DNA of 64,000 nucleotides from Styela clava (lineage: Eukaryota; Chordata; Ascidiacea; Stolidobranchia; Styelidae). The stretch covers positions 6,143,001 to 6,207,000 of the forward strand of contig NC_135254.1 in NCBI RefSeq assembly GCF_964204865.1, read 5' to 3'. Every line of letters starts with the position of its first letter. Position 1 is the stretch's first letter. Below are positions 9,971-22,600 of the stretch, piece after piece. Position numbers and translations under genes: made by a program. A model generated the notes under the pieces. It did not search any database and was not told where the DNA came from. It saw only the letters and a program-made list of their open reading frames with translations.

Positions 9971-12900
9971 ATGTCAACAAAAAAGGCAAAAGGAAAAACG
10001 AAAAAAGTATCGCAAAATGATCTGCGAAAAATGATGAATGATATGAAGAACAAACGTACGATAGATGTTGTGAAATCGAATAATCAAAGAGATGGTCGCG
10101 TTTTGACAAGCAACCCAGAAGCGTACAAAAAAGCGCTTAACGATCGTATGAAACTACAAGCCTTAATCGCTGGAAATAAATCTGAATCTACACAGAAAAA
10201 TACGGAATTAATAAAAAGTAAAACGGAATATTCAGGGGAAAGAGTAAAATTCGCTACGAAAAAGAAAGAACCGTTAAATCAATTAAAAAGGCCTTTAACA
10301 GCTCAAACTCCGAATATAGACAAAAAAGTGAGACTCGAAAATGAGCCAAAATCAAAAGTCGCAAAAACTGTGGATTTATCTGTAAAAGATAAAAAACCTG
10401 GAGGTTTATTGATTGGAGATTACGGTTCCGATTCCGAAGAAGATCAGGATGTGACAGAAAAGGTTAGGAAAATAATTTTGAAGCATTTCACTCAGAAGAA
10501 GGTTCTGTATAGGCAGCCACTGATGAGTAAAGAGCCACTGTTTTATGAAACTCATGGATTATGTAATTTTTTTTTAGAGTTTTTCATGCTCACTCAGGAC
10601 AGGGCTCTGTTTTCATTGAGACTAGAAATATTTTTGGTTTGACAGTACTTACCAAATCTGTCGTTTGAGGGTGCGATTTCACTCAGATGTGTATGTAATT
10701 TTTCATGAGTTCATGCTCGCTCGGATCGAGACTCTGTTTTTATTGAGACTGGAATATTTATGGTTCGACATTACTTAGTTCATTATTGAACCTTAAATCT
10801 ATAGTCCGCAATTCCGATGTAGTTAGGTCTAACAGGATAGGATTTACATATTTATCCAGAAGGGAGAATGAAAGCCGATAATAATCATATGGCGAACCAT
10901 GACCTCTCGTCCCGTTACCAGCTCGTGTCGGGTGTGGAATTAGTTAGCAAGTTATTTGTTTTCAAAAGCATGGATGGTGGAGGAAGCCGTAACTGACCAG
11001 CAGTTATGTGAATCTCCCTGCGGCGGTGAGGACTCCAGCAACCCTCTCGCACACAACTATCCCGAATTTCAGTGGGGATAATTATGTCTGCGAGGATTGC
11101 TGGACTCCTAAACCACCATAAGATAGTTCATGTCACTGTTAGTTGGTTACTGCTTCCTCTACTATCGTGTCCGTGCACCGAAAACAAATACCTATTCATA
11201 TATCTGACATGGATTGGTAACCGAACAACAGGTTGTGGTTTGCCATGTAGTTATGGCTCACCTCTCCACATACAGGATAAAACATGAAAATCTCAATCCT
11301 GCTTCAATTGGCAATTTGACTATCTAAAATCTATGGGTATTAACTAAAATTTGATTTTTTGTTTCGCACAGATAGAAGAAAAAATGGAGACGGACGAACC
11401 TAATCCAGAGCAGCAACCATCAACGTCTGATACAACTCTACCGGAAGGATTCTTCGACGATCCGGAAGTCGACGCAAAAATACGAGGGGTTGAGACACCA
11501 GCAGATGCGATGGACCGAGAATGGGAAGATTTTCAAAAGGAAATAAAGCGAGAAACTGACCAATCAGAACACATTGTAGAAGAGGAGCAAGAAGTAGGGA
11601 ATGTCGATAGACAGGTAAACACAAATCTTTGAATACTTCTATAACAGGGGTGGGCAAGGTTTTTAAACCTTGGGCCAAATGTGTTGCCCACTTAAGATTG
11701 GCGGGCCATGTAGGTGTGACATAAAGAGTTACATTTTATGGACAATATTTACTGTGTTACAAAGCAAAGGTGGTAAACAATAAGCCATCGTGTCAAAACT
11801 TAATTTGACCGCAATCTCGACAAATTCCTTGAGCTATTTTAGCTGAAACATCAAAATTTGATTTCAGTTTGGTTATAGCAGCATCAGGAGGGCCAGATTG
11901 AAACAACCAACGGGCCGGATTTGGCCCATGGGCAGTACTTTGCCAATGTCTATTCTATAAGGATAGAGTTGGTTTCTCAAGGAATTTCCATGAGTAATTC
12001 AAGAGTTTTGCTGCACACTGCCACAAATGTATTTCTGTAACGTTTCTATTTCTAAAATATTGATAAATATAGGATGTCCAGGAAGTCTTTAAAATTTTTT
12101 GAAAAATGCAAAGGGAATTTATCGATACCATATATTGTTTTGTCCCTCCCTAAATGAAGTAAAAAAAAACTTCAACAATTACTGATTGAAAATCAACAAA
12201 CCTGGGTAATGTATATTGAGAACTGACTTCACACCAAAATTGTAACTGTAAAGGGACTTTATGGACACCGTGTATATTTGTGTTAGTGTGCAGCAAGACT
12301 CCTGAAGCCAGTAAAATATCTTTTAGTAATATAAAATTATCTATTGTACATCAATTTAATCAAGTTCTCTGTTACAAAATGACCTATTTAGAATATATTT
12401 GATATTCCGTATAAGTTGAATCACTTGGAATAGTTATCTTCACTCTTACTACAGCATAATTCATTTATGCATATGTTACACCCGTGCAAAGCATAAAAGA
12501 AGGATGTGTAGTCGGTCCCACAGAAACCCAATTAATTTCATAAATAGATTTGTCTTTTAGAGGAGTAAAATTGTCTTTTTGGGTCAACTTGTTTCACAGA
12601 GTGAAATTCATTGAACAGTTCTATGGGAATCAATTGAAACTCATGAAAAAAAGCTATTTTACCAATACAATGTGACATCCAATGTCCAACTCTTTTTAAC
12701 ATTTGACTAAAATTGCAGTGTTTATAATGTATCATTAGAATCCTGTGGTAGATAATGTGATTGCTGGACTCCTCGTCGCCATAAGGTGGTTCATGTAACC
12801 GCTGGTCAGTTACGGCTTTCTCCACCGTCAAGTCCATGCTTCCAAAAACAAATAACCGTCTAACTAATCTACGTTACATGATTAAACTGTCTTATTGGCT

Positions 12901-13164
12901 TCTCTCTCCTCCAGGATAAATATGTAAATTCTAACCTATTCAAGAATCTTTGACATAAATTGTATTAATTTTTCTTAGATTGAAGAAATAGATGAACAGA
13001 TCATGCATTTTTCAAGAGTAGAAAAACTGAATATTGTGAAAGAAGGAATTAAGAAGAAGGCAAAAGAAAAGAACTCAGATTCGGAGTCGGAAAATGACGA
13101 GGAAACAGGAAGTGATGAACTCGATGAATTATTGGATTGGAGGGAAAAAGATTCCCATTTTTGA
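9971..13164 (+). CDS. ZNF830: ZNF830 (CCDC16) homologue lacking the C2H2 finger
   Basis: Three exons, 9971-10462, 11372-11614 and 12979-13164, all joined in phase 0 with GT-AG borders, give 306 residues. The C-terminal half is unmistakable: LPEGFFDDPEVDA, then DAMDREWEDFQKEI, then a DRQ-IEEIDEQI join between exons 2 and 3, then RVEKL and an acidic tail ending DELLDWREKDSHF, matching human ZNF830 (372 residues). The N terminus aligns as well (SQNDLRKMM against NQEELRRLM), and a GLLIGDYGSDSEED acidic stretch sits where the human DYEDEEEE run lies. What is absent is the single C2H2 finger: exon 1 encodes no cysteine at all. Family knowledge: ZNF830 is a nuclear protein associated with the spliceosome and needed for early embryonic proliferation and genome stability. 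The simplest reading is a true orthologue that has lost the finger; a missed alternative exon is the alternative. Confidence 0.88.
10845..11290. repeat. Head-to-head pair of SINE-like repeats in ZNF830 intron 1
   Basis: The left half (about 10845-11070) is a minus-strand copy: TGGTGGAGGAAGCCGTAACT ... GGACTCCAGCAACCCTCTCG. The right half (about 11077-11290) is a plus-strand copy: GCGAGGATTGCTGGACTCCT ... CCATGTAGTTATGGCTCACC ... CAGGATAAAACATGAAA. The two arms meet near 11071-11079, giving a palindrome of over 400 bp. Confidence 0.65.
11645..11952. mobile_element. hAT-like MITE in ZNF830 intron 2
   Basis: The left end CAGGGGTGGGCAAGG is flanked by TTCTATAA (11637-11644), and the same 8 bases follow the right end at 11953-11960. 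The terminal inversion is imperfect (right end ...TTTGCCAATGTCTA). The interior has the phrases GGGCCAAATGTG and GGATTTGGCCCATGG common to hAT-derived repeats. The 308-bp element has no transposase and would be non-autonomous. Confidence 0.7.
12740..12925 (+). repeat. SINE-like dispersed repeat in ZNF830 intron 2
   Basis: Plus-strand copy with GATTGCTGGACTCCTCGTCG, GGTGGTTCATGTAACCGCTG, TCAAGTCCATGCTTCC and the 3' end CCAGGATAAATATGTAAA. It ends about 55 bases before the exon 3 acceptor of the ZNF830 homologue. Confidence 0.65.
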
Positions 13165-13909
13165 GTACGATTTACGAAAACGTACCCTTTCTTAGAAAGA
13201 TAATTATGCTCCATATGTTGGCATTTAGTGACAGCCTGGAAGTTTCGATTGCGCATACCACCGCTTAACAGTTGGATAAATGAAGTATGCATATGTATTC
13301 AATGCATAATGAGGGAGAAGTGTTCCAAAATAGGTGAAGAGAAAAATAGTTACGTAGCATTGTAATTAAACTACTTTTTTGTTGTATATTTGTAAAGCAT
13401 TTCCGCAGCCAATAATAATAAATAAGAACGTTTTGGAACACAGATTGGCAAACTATGATCCAATTTCTTACAAATACATGCACAATTGAGATTTAATATT
13501 TTTATTCAAATTTATTCAAAATATCTACCGTAAACTATGAATTGGTGAAATGATAATAATAATATTTTTTCATCTTTGGTGTAGCAATGTCAGATACCAA
13601 TAAATTTGATACTTTAATTTGCAAGATATTACAAATTGAAAATATTTGTTAGTTTTGGAAAAACATGTATGGAAAGGTGAACATGGACTTGAAGCACGAT
13701 TTTTAATCTGTGGCACCTCATTGACTGATACCACGACATCTACTTTGATACCCACTTGAAATGAAAATTGTCACTAATGCACTGCGGGGTCTGCAATGCT
13801 GCAATTTATGACATCATAAAAGCCCAAAAATGGAAACATGAAAGCAGTAGCTACCTACCAGGTCTGAGGAGCCAGAGCCTTGACATTTTGTTGGAGCTAG
13901 CAGAAATTT

Positions 13910-14132
13910 TAGTACTTCCGAAGTATGTGAACCAAGATGGCAGATGCTGGGACAAAGTATGTGTACTAGGTTAGGGTTAGGCTATAATTTCAGGTACAAA
14001 TACTATGGGAGTCACTTGGCTAGTCCCCTAACTCGTAATAGAACTAAAATTGGAATAAAATTATGGCCTGACCCTAACCCGGTACACTTACTACGTTCCG
14101 GTGTTGCCATCTTGGTTCACATACTTCGGGAG
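13910..14132. mobile_element. MITE, long form of the GGTGCTCC family
   Basis: Left terminus AGTACTTCCGAAGTATGTGA and right terminus CACATACTTCGGGAGTAC are inverted. The interior includes GTATGTGTACTAGGTTAGGG, GTCACTTGGCTAGTCCCC and ATTATGGCCTGACCCTAACC, the same internal order as in the copies at 8206, 24765 and 59290. Confidence 0.7.
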
Positions 14133-14565
14133 TACAATACAGTTGATTAAAACCAGTCCTGTTTTGACCAAAAATCGTTATTGAAGCGTGTCCCATTCGA
14201 CTTTATAAAGTATGTTGTATCGAATTTCGTTCGTTTGTACAGATTGAAATGTTCCAATACTCGTGGCACTATAATAAAAAGAAATGAATATTTTTAGCTA
14301 TTTATTTTGATTCTGAGCAGCAGAAAAATGTGAGGACAGAGTCCAGTGTGCAAAGTGGGCAGTCTGCAAAACCAATCATTTTGTATAGGTTCGGTGATTA
14401 CGAATTATTGAAGTATCGAAACAAAGTTTCGGTAGTCCCGATGTTTCTGCAAAGAAAACTTCACTTCTGTCTATCTGATTAACCTGTTTGACAATTTAGT
14501 TTGTCATTAGATTTGTTGGGGAGTACCAAAGCTGATAAGATGGTTTTTCTCACTTTGGCTTAGAT

Positions 14566-14847
14566 CAGTGGTTGTCAAGGGTGGGGCGTGCCCCATAAGA
14601 GGGGCGTAGACAATTTTTTGAGGGGGCTTGAAGCTAATTAAAAATAAAAAAATTTGTTAAATTTGATCTGGTCTGCCTTTTTTCTGGATATTTACGCTCC
14701 ATCAGAGTATTTTCAACGGGGTTTTTGAATAAAACATATTTTCATGTTACTATCTGTTATTTGTAGCTTATTGTTAGCTAGTTGTTTTTAAGGTGGGCGC
14801 GAGACTTGACAAATACTAAAAAGGGGGGCACGGCTTGAGAACCACTG
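14566..14847. mobile_element. hAT-like MITE with perfect 8-bp target duplication
   Basis: The element starts CAGTGGTTGTCAAGG and ends GCTTGAGAACCACTG, and is flanked on both sides by GCTTAGAT (14558-14565 and 14848-14855). The 282-bp interior is non-coding and related to the elements at 26072, 37133 and 52832 (shared GGGGCGTAGACAATTTTTT and GGTGGGCGCGAGACTTGACA). Confidence 0.88.
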
Positions 14848-14999
14848 GCTTAGATGATGGAATTGCAAACCATGTTCTAGATGTGACCCTATAATTAAGA
14901 GATGTAACTATGGACTATCACAAGGGTTGGCTCGTGTTGCTAAGCGTTAGGAATATGTTTGATGTCACATTTTGATTATGCTATGTTGATTAGCATATG

Positions 15000-15185
15000 C
15001 GAATTCTGTGTGGAGTATTTATGTGCAAGAGGTTTGTCATGTATATCATCACCATCAAGGGGTTCATGTAATCACCTGAAACAAATAAGAGGGCAACTCA
15101 TTCCTAACAACATGGACTGTGACGAGGATGTGGTTTCCTGTATGTGATTGAACAGTCTTATCAGCTTTCCCTCCGGATAAATATG
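15000..15185 (+). repeat. SINE-like dispersed repeat (GGATAAATATG family)
   Basis: A diverged plus-strand copy: GTGCAAGAGGTTTGTCATGT, CATCAAGGGGTTCATGTAAT, GTGATTGAACAGTCTTATCA, and the 3' end CTCCGGATAAATATGGAAA. Confidence 0.5.
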
Positions 15186-18124
15186 GAAATTTTATGCAAT
15201 GTAGTAAACTACACAATCAGAAGGAATTGTTTATGGTCTGGCAAATGAATGATGAAGTTCATAAGGGCTAAATTAATATGCTGTGGTCGAATTTTTATTT
15301 TTCAATGTAGGAAAGTTTGCCCAAAGCCAGGTTTAAAACCAAGTAGATAGCTAATTAATCTGCCCGCTGATGCACTACAAATTGATCTACTGGTGATATG
15401 TAATGTCAGCAGATCGTGGTTAACTTGAGACCACCTTAAACGCTGTCAACAATAATGCATGGTGAGATATTACATGACATTACAATAATGGGGTAGCCCT
15501 AATTTAAATTGCTAGCCTAGCTAAATGCAGTGGGCGACTTATCATTGTAGCCCTCTTAACATTAGAGTGTTATTTTACATGCGTTTCAGTTCAAATTGAC
15601 CCATAAAAAACTGTTTGAAGGTGCAGTTTTATCAACAACAAAATTTCTGAAAACTACATTCAGCTACAGCCTACAATTAATGTGTTACTGCACTTCCACA
15701 ATTCTAAATACACCAAAAACAGATCCATGTGACTATTTTCACTATAATAAATTTTAAAGTATAAATAATCTAAAACAAAACACCACTACCAGAAATAAGT
15801 GTTCTCCCCTGCATGCAGTGAGGTTTTTGGCAAGTTGAATACCCGCCGAAATTGTAGAAGGCACTATCAGAAAAAAGCAGAAAAATGAATTCCTATTTTT
15901 TGAGTTTAAAAAACAGCAACAATGAAATAAAAACCGTGTCGCCCGACTTAAAATATAGAAAAGATATTGGTAAGTGTTGTGTTTAAAATGGGAATTATTG
16001 CAGAAATTTGGTCGTTAAATTATCCAAAATTCAACAAACGCAAACCGATCCGCCATTTTGACATCGATATTTGACAGAGCCTTTGTACAAGATTACGTGT
16101 AAAACTGATCAAATTACTGACGTTTTTAATGGCGTCGCAGTGCGTTGCGTCTACAACGTTCGAAGTCTGGAACTGGAAATCCGGTACAAATAAGATGCTG
16201 AATAAAATTTCATACTTCAAACTCTACTTTTTGATTATCAATATTTATGTATAACACTAATATTATTGATTGGTAGTTTGTACATTAGCGAATGTAACCA
16301 GATAAAGTAGTATTTTATGTCCGGATTTGTGGATGAATTTTATTAAGCACCACTGATAACAGATCAATCGAATCGATCGTCCATGACCTTACAGTGTTGC
16401 CAGATTTATGTTTTAAGTCATTTTTTATTCAGATAATTGCTCACTTTTTTTTTTCTTGAATGTGTGTATGTTGATATTATTTGTATTGTTTGAAATCATT
16501 TTCATGTTCTTAAAACCTATCATTTTTTTTGTGCTGTATTCGCATAAATATTACATTCAAACAAGTCGATGAATTTATCGATGTGATTTCATCTGGCAAC
16601 TGTCTTCAAAATTTACAGAATTTTGCGCCGGCCTTTTTTCTCTTCGTCTGGGTTAGATTGCGTGGTGTTTGTCGCTGGCAGGGATTTCGCGAAAATAAAA
16701 AGCTTGTAAAATGCATTGGGTTTATATGTCTTCAAATATATGAAGGATCTTGAACAATTTTATCGGGTTAAATTTACACCTTTTTTTGTTTTTTGATTGT
16801 TGTTATTTAGGTTAGTGTCGTAATTTGTCAGCGTATTGGTTTGTATTTACAGTACCGGTACCGTCAGACCGTACCTTTTTTGTTTTTGGACTAAATGCTC
16901 AAATGCGCAGATTCCGTTAATCATATAAATAGGTACCGGTACTGGTGACAGCCTGGCTTAATGATTAGCAACTTGTTCCAATAGTTTTTCCACGAAACTG
17001 CATGTTTAAATTAAATAAGCATCTTACTGCATACCAGCCAACACAAAACAATGTGTAAATTGGATTACTTCTTCGTTTGTGTTGGAAATTTCAAGTTTGC
17101 ACTATATTTGCCAGACTATTGTATCCTGATGAAAATTTATTTCAGAAGTTGGTTGATCTTGCAGTCTTGTCCTTTTCCCCTTCCATTATATTTTTTCTAC
17201 TATGAGTATTTAAATAAATCATTGCTTATCCATCTCCCCTTTTATTAATTGTAATACCTTAAATTAAACTGCGGGGATCGAACCTTGTCTATTATTACAT
17301 CTCACTTTGTTGATGAACGTTTTTTCGCACTCAAGTCTTCATGGCTTCAAATTCTTCTGGGCTGAAATATCTGTAATCCTGTGGTGTGTACTTTTAGCAC
17401 TAGCTTAAAATATTGCAGTACGGCACACTATCCAAATTCCAAGAATTTCCTTCCATTTGGTTCAATAAAACAAACACTCAATATGTCTCACAAACGAGGG
17501 GCGTCTGGCACCACGTCAGATGCGTCATATCGCGCCATGCTTGTGTCTATAATAATATAAATTAATCGCAGCTGTCACATGACCAAAATTGCCGTTTTTT
17601 GCTAAAAACTCTCGAATGCCACGGTAAAATTTTTTTTCTTCGGTAAATCGGATTATTTTTTCCAGAGGAATTCAATGATGGCGTTATTGATGATTGCGTT
17701 GATGATGATTGCGCTTCTTTGTAGTATTTTGCGCTACTTCACTATACTGTATTTTGACCGATATTGAGGGACAACAATGTTCAGACGTCTCCCAAAGGAG
17801 GGGTGTCTGATCATCTGTAAAATGGGTTTCTCTGAAACGGGACAATGTCACCAGATTTGTATAGTGTGCTGTACTGTATTGTGTGATATCTTTATGTCAA
17901 TTTGTTTTTTCAAATATTCCAATTGCTAGACATTATTTTGTCTCTGGTTTTACTTCATTGTCCAAAAACTGAATTTGGCCTTAGGCTCATACAGCCTATA
18001 AATGCCTTTATTTAAAATATCCTGCGTTTTAATATCAATTGTGTAGGATTTCAATATAAAAATGGAAAATGTTACAAATGTTGAATTTAGAATATCATTT
18101 TTGGTACATCCCTATTGATGGTTT

Positions 18125-18576
18125 GGGTCTCATGTAGTTTCGTACCTAACATACTTCTAGTGGGCGTAGCATGACAATTTTTTCACATAGTAATTCTAAC
18201 CCTCACCTGACTATACCATTCAAAAATTACGTCATTACGACGTCACAGTGACGTAATAGAGCCCTTCAAACTATACGAACTGCCATCCAAGGCGCGCAAA
18301 CGAGCCCCCGAAATCGAACAGTTATTTCTCTCGTTTTCTCGTCGCAACAATCCCAATAGGAGAGAGATCGATAACGTCAGTCAGTTCCTTATCGTCGGCG
18401 CCAATGTCATTTCGGTCGATCGTGCGTACATTTGGCAAGCTCTATAACGTGATTGTGATGTCGCAGTGTTTCAATTTTTGGATGGCGTAGTCAGATGGGG
18501 GTTAGGATTGACATATCAAAAAATTTTTATGCTACGCCCACTAGAAGTACGTTAGGTACGAAACTACACGAGACCC
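18125..18576. mobile_element. 452-bp TIR element, GGGTCTCATG family, copy 2
   Basis: The terminal inverted repeats run about 55-60 bp: left GGGTCTCATGTAGTTTCGTA continuing through CATACTTCTAGTGGGCGTAG, right the inverse ending ACGAAACTACACGAGACCC. The flanks GATGGTTT (18117-18124) and GATGTTTT (18577-18584) form an 8-bp target duplication with one mismatch. The interior holds GTCATTACGACGTCACAGTG and AATAGAGCCCTTCAAACTAT. There is no transposase frame, so it is a non-autonomous element; the 8-bp duplication is compatible with hAT but the terminus is not the usual CAG. Confidence 0.8.
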
Positions 18577-18834
18577 GATGTTTTCAACATTTGATGTCTG
18601 AAATCTGCATTAGATTAGAATTTTGTTATAGTGAATTAATTATGCAGAATAACTTGCTCACTGCTAGCTTGTCAAGTTATATCTTGTACTTCCCGGTATA
18701 TCAATTTCATATTAAAAACTTGCAAATATTTGTGTCAAAATCCAAAAAGGCAGTAAATCAACTGAATAATTTAAAAAGTGTTGTACAGTATTTGTATTAG
18801 TTATAAAGTAAATTAACATACCAAGAAGTTAGAC

Positions 18835-19273
18835 CTGACATGGGTAAACTACAACCCGCGGGCCCATTGCACGTCTGATGCCGCCATAAATTTCTGCTTC
18901 TAGACAATTCTGCATGCACTATGGGCAGGGGGATATTTACTTCGCTAACACAGACAGTCCCCGAACTTGTGATGGAACTAGAAAATCGGAATAAAATTAT
19001 GGCCCAACCTGGTACACATACTACAGGAGTACTCTATGTAGTTGTTATTGAAATCTATATAGTGCAATAGGCTTGTTAAATTATGATCGTAGTCTCTGAG
19101 TTGGATTTTAGGTTTTATCCTTCTTTCTGTCTTCTTGTGCCCTCATCGTTTGCTTTTGTGTGTGAATAATATTCTGTCATTGAAATATAACTTTTTGCGT
19201 CACACTCACATGGCCCACCAGTTTAGATAGGCAAAATTTTTGGCAACCAGTTCAAAAACTTGCCCGCCCCCCG
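18835..19273. mobile_element. hAT-like element carrying a nested MITE fragment
   Basis: The outer ends are CTGACATGGGTAAACTACAA and TTCAAAAACTTGCCCGCCCC, with AGTTAGAC on both sides (18827-18834, 19274-19281). Inside, about 18938-19032, is a right half of the GGTGCTCC-family MITE (AACACAGACAGTCCCCGAAC ... GGTACACATACTACAGGAGT). The inner insertion must be younger than the outer one. Confidence 0.7.
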
Positions 19274-19369
19274 AGTTAGACCATTTAAAGTTTGAATTTC
19301 ATTTACCTGTATATATTTTTACTAAACTTAAAAGTAAAATAGGATTGCGGATTAATCATTCAGACTATC

Positions 19370-19480
19370 GGTACAGGGACTAGCCAAGTAGTAATTGTAC
19401 CTGAAATTATGGCCTAACCCTAACCTGGTACACATACTACGTTCCAGTGTCCGCCTTCTTGGTTCCCATACTTCAGGATT
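19370..19480. mobile_element. Half copy of the long GGTGCTCC-family MITE
   Basis: Only the right half is present: GGGACTAGCCAAGTAGTAAT, ATTATGGCCTAACCCTAACC, GGTACACATACTACGTTCCA, ending CCATACTTCAGGATTACC. It lies about 130 bp before the large zinc-finger frame, possibly within its 5' UTR or promoter. Confidence 0.6.
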
Positions 19481-19606
19481 ACCAGGATATCTTGTCTCCT
19501 ACTGCTAGCTTATGTCTAAAATCCATATTTCCATTACAGTATAAAATTTTAAAGTACCAGATTTTGGTAGATATTTGCAATCTGGGTTTCTCCTGAAATT
19601 TTGAGG

Positions 19607-22600
19607 ATGTCGGGGGGTCCTCCTATGCACCCGCCCACCGATGTCTTGGAAGCACTGGATGAAATGATGGTCGGTCGTCGTCATAGACCAGAACATCTTG
19701 ACCATCGCTCCATTATTGACACCAGAGGTCTCCCTCTGATGCAACCGAGTGGAATACAAAGACCCTATGCTCTTAACGCAAGAGAAAATCTGTACCTGCC
19801 GCCGAGTAATCATGAGAGACATTATATCAATGCGACTCCCCCGAGAGAAAATCATTCTTTACTACAAGCAGGTCGTGACCGTGGTTATGGGCAAATATCA
19901 AGAGATTCTCCATTCTTGCCACCTAGCAATCGCGATCGTCAGTTTCACGGAAACCAACGAGATAGCCCGTCCATGCATGTTGTCAGTCATGAACAACAAT
20001 ATGTTAATAGAGCAAGAGAGAGTCCATCTTTGCATCCAGGTAGTCATGAACATCACTACGTTGGCTCTTCAAGAGAAAGTCCAGCGTTACGTACTCACCA
20101 GCGTGAATATGCTGATAATCCAAGCACAAGTCAGTCCATGTTAGTAAATAGCCATGAACGACAATATCCTAACAATAATGAGTTGCAAGAAACTACATCT
20201 ATTATTGTAAATAATACAGAGCCACAGTTCGATCGGAGAGAAAGTTTGAATCAAATTGTTCAAACGCCTAGTCATGAACAACAACAACCCGCAGAGGAAA
20301 CTTCAGAACCAGAACCGTTTCCTGCGCCCACTAGCCGTGAAAGAATTTCTTCAGGAGATCCAAGAGATGAACCTTTTCCGATGCCGACAAGTACCAGAGA
20401 GCGTCAATCTTCTGAAAGTCTTAAAGATGCTCCGTTCCCCCCGCCTGCGAACCGTTCTTATACGGGAGCTTCTATACTACAAGGAGGCAATCATGCTGGT
20501 CGTTCACAGACAGATGGATTGATAACAGAATTGGCGGAAGCATTGGCTCAAATGCAGGAATCTGTGGGAGTAGGAACATCCTCGTCTTCAAGGAATCTAG
20601 AAAGTTGTAGCGCAGTTAAAGATGTTGGAACAGTTATTGCAGAAGCTACAAAAGCAGTGGTTAAATCAAGTCATCAGGAAGCATCAACCAGTGGCTTCAA
20701 CCCTCCAAGAGTGAACTTAAATAGTTGCCTGATATGCCAACGTGAGTTTGCCAGTGTGAAGAAATTAAAATTACATTTAATGACGCACACTGGAGAGAAA
20801 CCTTTTTCATGCGAAGTGTGTGGCAAGTCGTATGCTCAACTTACATATTTGAAGTATCACATGCGAACACACAGTGCCGAACGACCCTTCTCTTGTAGGA
20901 TTTGTGGGAAGACCTTTATAACAGGAAATAACCTACACGACCATCTTCAAACGCATGATGTAAATCGACCTACTTTTTCATGCTTGGAATGTGGAAAAAC
21001 CGTCTCGACAAAACGATCTTTGAGAAAGCACATGAGAGCACACGCAAGTGATAAACCCCATGTGTGCACTGTTTGTAAGACTAGGTTTGCTTACCCAACA
21101 ATTTTAAAATACCACATGATGAAACATAATGGCAAAAAGAATCATTTTTGCAAGTTATGTGAAAAAGGTTTTCTCTTACGATCTGAACTAGTGAGTCATT
21201 CATATGAACATGCCGGGGATAAAAAATTTCGCTGCGAAATTTGCAAGCAGAAATTTCCCAATGACGATGGCCTAAAGGCACATATGCGTAAACATTCTGG
21301 CCTAGACCCATTTTCTTGCAAGACATGTGATAAGACCTTTTCACAACGTTCTTATTTAAAGATCCATAAACGAATTCATACTGGTAACAAACCGTACCCC
21401 TGTAAATTATGTGAAACAAAATTTTACACCAACGCTGCTTTAAAATATCACATTACGGAAAAACATAGCGAAGAACATGCGTGCAGAAGATGTGATCTCA
21501 CTTACAAAGAAATTGATGAGCTTCAGAGGCACAGACAACTTGTTCATCTAAAAAAATGGTCTTGTAAAACATGTGGAAAAGCTTTCAAACGTCAGACTCA
21601 GTTGGAAGAACATGAGTGGGTCCATCTTGGTAAGAAACCACATTTCTGCGAAGTGTGTGGAAAAAAATTCTCGAAAAAGAAAACCTTACAAAGACACATG
21701 AGACAACACAAAATTAAGAAAAAGTTTGAGTGTAAAATATGTGGAAGAGCTTTTGCTCAGCGTGGCTGGTTGAAATCACATGAGTACAGTCACATGGGGC
21801 CGCAACCTTTCCCGTGCAGCGTGTGTGGGAAGAAATTTGCCACTATGAGCACTTTGAGAGCCCACGCACACATTCATGATGAAATAAAAGCTTTCTCGTG
21901 TGATATTTGTGGGAAAGCGTTCGCTCAGTCCAGTGCTCTCCATCGTCACAAATACACTCACACCGATGAAAAACCGTTTTCCTGTGACACTTGCGGAAAA
22001 GGCTTCAAGCAGAAGGCATCTCTGAAAGCACATCTTCATACGCACAGTACAGAAAAACCATACTGTTGTGAAGTCTGCGGAAAAGCATTTAAAAATAAAA
22101 GTTATTTGCGAATTCATGACCGGCTACATAGCGGTGAAAATCCTTATGCTTGTGCCCATTGTGATAAAGTTTTTGTTACTGCAACTTCATTGAAAATGCA
22201 TGAGCAACGTCACAGCGGAGAACAGTTTCCCTGCCCTCAATGTGACAAAATATTCTCTACTCAGTCCTATTTGAAAAAGCACAGTATGGTACATTCTCTA
22301 GATAAGCCGTTTCAGTGTGATGTTTGTCTAAAAACATTTGGGCTCAAGCAGACTCTGAAAGATCATATGAGAATACATACAGGGGAAAAACCTTATGCCT
22401 GTGATATTTGTGGAAAGCGTTTCATACAGGGGTCATATTTAAAGTATCATAGAAGAATGCATACCGGTGAAAAACCATTTGAGTGTCACGTTTGTGGTAA
22501 AAGATTTGCTTTAAGCCAGCCTTTGAAAAACCATATGCTCTTGCACACAGGTGAAAAACCTTTTGCCTGTGAAATCTGCGGTGCACGGTTCCGTCAAAAA

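Larger units (their letters stand above)
13165..18124. other. 5-kb intergenic region of repeats and AT-rich sequence
   Basis: After the ZNF830 stop there is probably a 3' UTR (an AATAAATAAG near 13419). Inside lie a long-form MITE, a 282-bp hAT MITE and a SINE-like repeat listed separately. From about 15.2 to 18.1 kb no gene, RNA or repeat family could be assigned; several 60-75 residue frames lack domain signals. Confidence 0.5.

Noticed and set aside
3444..13164. Possible operon of CHCHD7, EIPR1 and ZNF830
   Set aside because: The genes share a strand, but gaps of about 1.1 kb with transposon fragments do not fit the near-zero spacing of tunicate operons.
17262..17300. B-box-like GGTTCGATCCC on the minus strand
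   Set aside because: The flanking bases cannot form a T-arm or acceptor stem and no A box lies at the right distance, so this is not a tRNA gene.
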